Shown: positions 57,843-64,000 of the stretch, piece by piece | Position numbering within the stretch: the first letter of the stretch is position 1 | Layout: each line of letters opens with the position of its first letter | DNA from: Hemibagrus wyckioides | Lineage: Eukaryota; Chordata; Actinopteri; Siluriformes; Bagridae | Reading direction: 5' to 3' | Assembly (NCBI RefSeq): GCF_019097595.1 | Contig: NC_080732.1 | Coordinates: forward strand, 446,854 to 510,853 | Length of the DNA stretch: 64,000 nt | Notes under the pieces: model-generated | Databases searched by the model: none | The model's input: the letters and a program-made list of their open reading frames with translations, nothing else | What the model was told of the DNA's origin: nothing | Position numbers and translations under genes: made by a program

Positions 57843-58714
57843 TCAGTCAGCCAGCCTATCCAGTGGGATCAGTGGGACCGGAGGGTCAGTTGTAGAAGAC
57901 GGAATCTCGGGATCCTGAGGAGAAGTTGGAGAGTAATCAGTGGGAGAAGTTGGGGGCGAATAGTCAGGAGAAGACTGAGGAATATCATGAACACTGTAAG
58001 GCATAGGCACAAACTCAGGAGAAAGTTGGGGAATGTCAGGGGAATTAGGAGATGAAGAGGAGTCAGAGGAAGAATCATTAGAGGAGATCTCAACAGGGAA
58101 ATCCTCAGTCTGGACGCCTTGAGAGGTGGTGCGTGTCCAATGCCAGTAGAAGGTCTGAGTAGACTGATCACAGGTTGTGGGGTGAAATTGGGTGCTCTGA
58201 TCAAGACAGACGGTATCCCTCACGATATGGTGAGCGAGGTAAGGAGACTCAGGAATAGAGGATTCAGATAGGTGCTCCAGGAAACCAGTAAGTTCAATGG
58301 CCATACAGGATAGCTGATACTGGCGATAGCGTCGCAGAGCACCCCTGGGACTTCTCCGGAAGATAGCGCGGTGGGCTGACTGAGCTAGGAAAAATAATGG
58401 GAAATGAGTAAAGATGAGAGAAGATGAGAGAAGTGCATATTGTGTGACTATGTAGTCAGCAAAAGAGAGCGTGTACTAAGGCAAAAGGAACACAGTGTGG
58501 GAAGTAGGCCAGGTCACTGTGACATGACAGTGATAGGCGGGTAGAGGAGACAATAGCATTGGAATACTAGCAACCAACAGTGATGAAAAGAGAAAAGGAT
58601 ATGAGGCAGCTTAATGGCACAGCTTAGTTTAAAATTAGTAAATAAAACTTAGATCAAGTAAGTAGAGGGAAAAGTCATCATGACATAGAGGAAGAGAGCA
58701 AGGTACTTACACAT
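57843..58714 (-). CDS. Antisense spliced gene inside the retroviral LTR
   Basis: Exon 1 holds the start codon at 58714-58712 (A at -3) and ends at a consensus donor (t|gtaagt, low base 58711). A 326-nt intron ends at ttttcctag, and exon 2 is 58384-57843 with a TGA stop. The product is about 181 residues. The first 30 residues are basic (FRRSPRGALRRYRQ), the middle is hydrophobic/acidic with a Ser/Asp tract (SSNDSSSDSSSSPNSPD), and the end is Pro-rich with DYSPPTSPTDYSPTSPQ, similar to RNA polymerase II CTD heptads. A minus-strand AATAAA lies at 57822-57817, about 20 nt past the stop. I do not recognise the family. Basic plus acidic composition would fit a nuclear regulator, but function is unknown and no other intact viral gene is present in this copy. 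Confidence 0.6.
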
Positions 58715-58817
58715 TGTTGTGGAGGGCAACGTGCGAGGTCAGGATGAGCCGAGGAAGCACCTTTAAGAGGTGATGGTCAAATGAAGTCAATAAGGAAGTG
58801 GCGCCTATAAGTAAGCG

Positions 58818-58838
58818 CCAATTTTTTCTAAAAATTGG
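58818..58838. promoter_or_regulatory. 9-bp stem hairpin in LTR
   Basis: CCAATTTTT and AAAAATTGG separated by three bases. It lies about 100 nt upstream of the antisense start codon and 5 nt after the upstream TATAAGTA. Confidence 0.5.
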
Positions 58839-59046
58839 TGACTTAGCCTAAAAATAAGGGGAACTGGAGAGGAGGAAAATTGACGTCATCGAGGGGAGGA
58901 TGGTATCAATTTAGGGGCGGGCTCGGGACAAATGCGAAAATAATGGGAACTGGGAAACGTATGTAAACTAAGGAAGGAGGGACTAAAGTAGCCATACACT
59001 GAATATAATGGGAAATTGCTGGAAATATTTAAATTAGAGAAAAGGA

Positions 59047-59075
59047 GGCGCCCCGGGGCGCCTGGGGTATAAGTA
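59047..59075 (+). promoter_or_regulatory. LTR core promoter: GC palindrome plus TATA box
   Basis: A perfect 16-bp palindrome ggcgccccggggcgcc (59047-59062) is followed after five bases by TATAAGTA (59068-59075). The spacing to AATAAA (59147) is compact, as in retroviral R regions. Confidence 0.7.
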
Positions 59076-59314
59076 GAGGGGACTTTTTCGGGGTTGGAGA
59101 GACCAGCTGCTCTCTTCAGATATGCATGTTGTTGACTGCATGACTGAATAAAGAAACCTGCTTCTTCTCATCTGTTGACTGAGATCTCTTTTATTTCGGC
59201 TAAGTTTTATAGATTGTGGAGGTCATTGGGAAAGCTAAGGGAAATAGATACAAACAAAAATTCCACCCTGTGATATGTCCACTCGGAGGGGGCTCTGAGT
59301 TCCGACATATTTAT

Positions 59315-59332
59315 TGGTGCCGAAACCCGGGA
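59315..59332 (+). other. Primer-binding site, tRNA-Phe
   Basis: tggtgccgaaacccggga is complementary over 18 nt to the 3' end (including CCA) of eukaryotic tRNA-Phe. It begins seven bases after the LTR terminal CA. Confidence 0.8.
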
Positions 59333-59421
59333 ACTTGCGTGGGAAGGCTGACGTGAGTCCGAAAACCTGAGCTAGGACCCAACTACTACGGGCTGCAGAT
59401 TGCTGGCATCAAAACAGAAAG
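59333..59421 (+). other. Retroviral leader with splice donor, then truncation
   Basis: About 90 nt of untranslated leader ends at a consensus donor (agaaag|gtaagc). Beyond about 59450 no gag, pol or env frame exists, so the internal region and 3' LTR have been lost or lie elsewhere. Confidence 0.55.
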
Positions 59422-59521
59422 GTAAGCAGACACCTGTTATATTCAGTGAGTGTAACGTGTTTAAAGAAAAAAGGTTTATTTCAAGGTTTTAATCAGAATT
59501 TTTACTGTACTGTATTTATTA

Positions 59522-59568
<47 letters not shown>

Positions 59569-59897
59569 AACAGAGAGAGAGAGTTGTTCTCTGACCACAC
59601 AGAGAACTTTATTGTCCAGTACAATATACCTAATTATCTTTATGAACAAGTGCGACTCCAGTTTAGACAGAAGAGATTTCTGTAGTTTCTTATATCACAG
59701 CTTCAAACAAACCCACTGTTATTTCACTGCCATGTTTATTTTTTTATAAAAATACAGATAAATGATTTGAATTCTAATAAAGTGTGAACGGGAAACTGCT
59801 TCAGTGTGAAATAGAATCCTGATGATTAGAAACAGTGAAGCAGGACTGCAGTGTTGCTGTTAAACACAGCCATGTACACAGTGTAAACCTGAATAAC

Positions 59898-59943
<46 letters not shown>

Positions 59944-60087
59944 TTTCCCTATAAAAGCACAATAAAAGCTGAACTGCAGACTAAAGCGTAAAACAGGAAC
60001 ACGAGAATGTTGAGTTTGGAATCATTTTCACCATAATGATGATCTCTGATGCTGGCATTTGTTTCATCCAGACAGTTACAGAAATCG

Positions 60088-60121
<34 letters not shown>

Positions 60122-61105
60122 GTTGAGTTGAAGCTGAGGTGAGTTAAATGACTGAAGGATGAGGGAATCAGGTCCAGAGGCTTCATTCACAAAAACTGTG
60201 TAGGACATGGACATGATAACGGCCTAAGATAAAAACATTTAAGGTTATTTATGGAGAGGACTGAAGGTTTGGTCACATCCTCATACACCTGGTCATATAC
60301 ACCTGATCATCATACACCTACTCATCATACACCTGGACATACACCTGGTCATCGTACACCTGTTTGTCATACTCATGCTTTTATAAACCTGACTATTTTT
60401 GTTCATGTGCAGTCTTTTAAGTGGAATCTATGAAATGTTTATGAAGGAAGCCTGAGCTGAAAAACTGAAGCCCGACACCACAGTCAACAATCTGTACACA
60501 TCTTTGGTAGCCTGATAAACAAATGAAAAAATGAATAAACAAATTAAGAAATAAAAGGACACAGAATTGTATTTGAACACCATCATCTATGGCACATTAA
60601 ATAAAAAACTTAAAACGATGGACAAAACTTCTACATATACCACGACTGCATTAATGAATAATATTCAGACATTCAGAATGAGGTTCCTGTTTCATCAAAA
60701 AAATAATCCGAATAAATGATCAGAAATATTTCACATATTCAAAATGAATAAATATATATAATAAAAGTGAGCCATTTGATTGGACATCTTAGTTTCACAC
60801 ATCCATAATTATAAAACACAACTTAACACATGAAGGTCTTAAATAGAAAGATTTAGTGCAGTATCTGCTTGAAGCACAGCGCTAAATTAACACCAAGCTC
60901 CGAAAGCTGAGCAGCAACAGCCACAAAACATTCTCCACATTCTCAAAAAATAAAAACTATATTCTTCAAAGTCAGCCCGTTAGCTTGTTTCCCGGCCAGA
61001 CGCAGTAACGATTCAGGAAACAGTCAACAAAGAAGATGGTTTAGATGAATATCACGTGGTTCTCAGTGGACAGAAGGGGGTGCTGTGTCCACTGGGTTTG
61101 TGGGT
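59422..61105. other. Gene-free stretch left of tnk2
   Basis: Contains GA (59521-59582) and two CA microsatellites (59899-59940, 60090-60119) and a degenerate minisatellite of 'catacacctggtcat' units (60281-60372). The last part is tnk2 3' UTR. Confidence 0.6.
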
Positions 61106-63901
61106 TTAGTATCTGCAAACAGGACAAGAATAAAACCTCTGAACTTAATGCTAATGCAAAGAGAAAGAGAGACACAAAACACTGACATCAAAACAGCTAC
61201 ACAGAATGAGGTTCCTCTGAGGGAACCCAGAATGGTTCTATGAAGAGTAGAACCCCACATCAGTGTTTTCCTATCAGAAAAGGTTCCAAGTAGATGAGGA
61301 GATGAAAAGGTTTTGGTGAAGTTCACATTTCTCTGTACCTTTGTCTGGATGGACCGTATGAGTCCAGCATCTGAGTGCTCGCTCGCTCCAGGTTCCAGCT
61401 GCACCTCTGAAGAACTTCTACACACTCAGGCCGAGTCTTCAGACCTAGACGGAACAGCTGCTCTACCTGTCCAATACACACACACACACACAATGAAGTG
61501 AGTGATAATTGATCGTTGTGACCACAGCATCCACACTCCAGGTTACCTTCAGGTACTCAATGGCCTTCTGGACATTCCACCCGTGGCTCTGGAGCGCTGT
61601 CTGACATTCCTCCACCGTCACTCCATGGACCGCCTCCTGTACCTGCAGACATATTTACCGACCAATCAGGTTTCTCATACCTCACACACAGTTGTATGAT
61701 GTGGAAAGCCAGGTGTTCTGGATGTACCTGTTTCACACTGCTGTACGTGTTGAGCACTGTCGAGCTCGTAGAGCTGCTGCTGTTGACCTGCTGCTGCATC
61801 ATGGGTCTGACCGTGGCCATGTTCGTCCGTCGCTCTTTGTTTTGTTCGGAATCTTTCACAGACTTGTCATATCTGTCGAGATATGTCGGTCTGTCAGGAA
61901 GCAGGTAGTACTGAGTGCCGCTGGCCCTGGTGGTGTCGCTCAGGACTGGCATGTTGCAGGGGCTCTTGGCTCGAGTCTGGTCCATACTGGTGGAGGAATT
62001 GGCATTCTGGGAGTTATAGTTGACTCGACTGGGGCTGAGAATGAGCTTTGAAGGGGCAGTGGATGGAGCGTAGGAGTACGATGAAGGGGAGAGGCAGGAA
62101 CCCAGAGAACCGACACAGCACAGAATTGGTCTCTGCTGAGTGGAGATCATGGGACTGGGGGATCGCGAGCTGGGCTGGGACATGGCGTGGTCTCTCGGAG
62201 GGATCTGAGGAGGCTGAGATCTCTCCTCATCATCACCCAAGGAGGCAGAAAGCCTGGCACGTGTCCGTCTGGAAGGCCGTGTCGGAGGGACGGGGATCCT
62301 GGGCGGGATCTGGGGCTTGTCCTCGCAGGATGGCAGGATGATTTGGCGGTGTGGTAAGAGGGGTGATGAAGGCATCGATTGCGCCGTCACTGGTACACGC
62401 AGCTTCGCCATGACCTCCCTCTGTAACTCCTTGAAGATATCGGCCGACTGCGAGGTAGAGCGGTTTTCCACGGCGGGTTTGGACAGAACAAACAGATCGT
62501 CTTCCACTTTGCACTTGGGATCTAAATCTCCTTCAACAGTGGCGTAATTTTGCTGGTCTGGATTGGCGGTCTTTGCTGCGTTTATGGAACTGACCTCCAC
62601 ATCCTCTTGCTCCTCACGCTCTAAAGCCACCTCGTCATATGCAGGGAGAGAAGGCAGCGGCCGGGAGTCCCAGTCCACCACGGGGATCGGGTGGAGAGGG
62701 TTCGGCAAGCTGCGGTATGGGCTCGGTGGAGGACCGTAATCCAGGATGGAGGCTCCAGACAGAGTGGAGCTGGAGGCAGGAGTCTCTGTAATAGGGGAAG
62801 GCGAGGTGGAACTGAAGCTATCGTCTCCGAAGTCGATGAGCGAGACCTCACTGAGGTGATCGGCTGGGTTCGAGTTCTCCCATGGACGAAGGCGTAGCCC
62901 GAGGTATGACGGCGCTCTCAGAGAGAACTTCTTCAGTCCAGTGACAATCAGATCATCGTCTCCATCATCGTCGTCAATCACGGAGTCGTAGAAAGGCTCT
63001 GAAACATGAAAGCAAACCGGAGCTGATCAACAACGATTCAAATAAAACTCAAAAAGTTCCTTAAAGACAGAGATGGCAGATGTTCAGGCAGAAATAACGG
63101 AGAGAATGGAGATGTTCTTACTCTTGAGAAGAATGGCCGGCTGAGGAGGACGAGGTGGAGGTTGCTCTGAGGAACCAGTGTGGAGAAAAGATTATCATAC
63201 AGAAAAGAAAGAAAAAAAAATTTTGGGTTTCAAAATAATAATTTAATTATTTCAAATAGATTAGATATTATATATCTAATTATATAATTATTCAGAAGAA
63301 ATTAATCAACAAATGCTTTATTGAAGTTGGAGCAAAAAACTAAAAAAAAAAGTGATTAACATTAAAGATCATTTTAGATTTTTTATTACAGTATATCATC
63401 AGCCTCCTATAACGGTGTTCTGGACTCTCACTTTTGGCCCGGTTTGGTAGTTTGGTGGGTCTGTCAGCATTCGGATCCATCCCAAGAACATCAGGAGGGT
63501 CCATGGGGTTCCCCAGGTATATACTACATGCAGAAAGTAACAGCCTGGGTATACCTCATAAAGACTTTATTAACATTTAATTTTTAACAGTGTTGAAGAA
63601 TGAAAGGGAAACACAATGCTGCACTGCCCTCTGGTGGTGAGAAACTGAACATTCAGTACAAATATATATAGAAAATAAAGAATAGCTGAAGGTCAGGATT
63701 TCTTACTCATCGATTTTATCCGGAGCGCCCCAGCTGCGGTGAGGGTCGGTGTCTCCGTGGCCCGTGTGGATGAAGCTGTGTTTAAGAGGTCTGCTGATGT
63801 CATGGGCTGAAAGTCCAGCTACAGACGTCACCACGTTCCTGGGGAACTGACCCACCTTCAGAGTTTGACGGTTCTGACCTCGCCACCAGTAGTTCTCTGC
63901 T
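61106..63901 (-). CDS. tnk2: Tyrosine kinase non-receptor 2 (ACK1), C-terminal half (partial)
   Basis: Seven exons in the window: 63901-63707 (SH3 end, [21 protein letters not shown]), 63523-63432 ([10 protein letters not shown]), 63166-63122, 62998-61728 (the long Pro-rich region), 61642-61547 and 61466-61339 (C-terminal UBA region, [15 protein letters not shown]), and 61112-61106 with the stop. Residues match human ACK1 throughout: IHTGHGD, LIDFG (clathrin-box area), [38 protein letters not shown] and [22 protein letters not shown]1 is a Cdc42 effector kinase acting in endocytosis and EGFR turnover; the UBA region binds ubiquitin. The SAM-like and kinase domains lie beyond the right edge. 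The last exon contributes only the final Tyr and the stop. Paralog (tnk2a or tnk2b) is open. Confidence 0.94.
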
Positions 63902-64000
63902 CTAAACAGATTTTAGTCCAAATTCAATACTTTAGCTCATATCTAGATTCCTGAAGACATTTTCACAATTAATAACACATCCTGATACTGAGCTTCACTA

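Larger units (their letters stand above)
57521..59307 (+). mobile_element. Endogenous retrovirus 5' LTR (about 1.8 kb)
   Basis: Read on the plus strand. A TATA box TATAAGTA lies at 59068-59075, AATAAA at 59147-59152, and an LTR end in CA at about 59307 is followed by a primer-binding site. The left border at a TGTGGG near 57521 is a guess; no target duplication can be tested because the 3' end is missing. A second TATAAGTA occurs at 58806-58813. The left two thirds hold an antisense spliced gene. If the LTR is really shorter (starting near 58.8 kb), the antisense unit lies in adjacent element sequence. Confidence 0.65.

Noticed and set aside
62048..62341. Plus-strand frames across 61.7-62.9 kb
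   Set aside because: Shadows of the long tnk2 exon on the minus strand.

Overview
This is a 64 kb piece of a fish nuclear genome. Introns obey GT-AG rules, dinucleotide microsatellites are abundant, and it carries two lineage markers: an actinodin (fin-fold collagen-like protein of fishes) and a TMT opsin. The dispersed-repeat content resembles catfish (Siluriformes), but that is inference only. All genes were built by hand from splice signals, reading-frame phase and recalled vertebrate family sequence; nothing was searched.

Layout. (1) 2.5-5.05 kb, + strand: the last six exons of skil (SnoN); the 5' part lies off the left edge. (2) 7.66-12.26 kb, +: lrrc31, ten coding exons. (3) 12.8-17.95 kb, -: lrrc34, ten exons, tail-to-tail with lrrc31. 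(4) 19.0-22.9 kb, -: mynn (myoneurin; BTB plus eight zinc fingers) with AT-hooks and an unusual repetitive C-terminus. (5) 24.6-28.3 kb, -: an eleven-exon coiled-coil gene with a C-terminal membrane anchor, probably a KASH protein. (6) 29.4-31.0 kb, +: apod. (7) 32.1-33.2 kb, +: otos (otospiralin). (8) 33.7-35.1 kb, +: cops9 (57 residues). (9) 37.5-41.1 kb, +: an actinodin. (10) 44.7-52.7 kb, -: a TMT opsin in four exons. (11) 53.4-53.9 kb: a decayed Tc1-type transposase. (12) 57.5-59.4 kb: an endogenous retrovirus fragment (LTR, tRNA-Phe primer-binding site, splice donor) that carries a complete spliced gene on its antisense strand. (13) 61.1-64 kb, -: the 3' half of tnk2 (ACK1), kinase domain off the right edge.

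Gene order. The block joins what in human are separate neighbourhoods: SKIL/LRRC31/LRRC34/MYNN (3q26.2), APOD/TNK2 (3q29) and OTOS/COPS9 (2q37). The genes do not form a pathway. The notable internal link is that otospiralin and the nearby actinodin share a domain and the same intron phases, suggesting one ancestral gene.

The most unusual item is the antisense transcription unit in the retroviral LTR: start codon, GT-AG intron, 542-nt second exon and a polyadenylation signal about 20 nt past the stop. Its predicted product has a basic N-terminus, an acidic serine tract and proline-rich repeats like the RNA polymerase II CTD.
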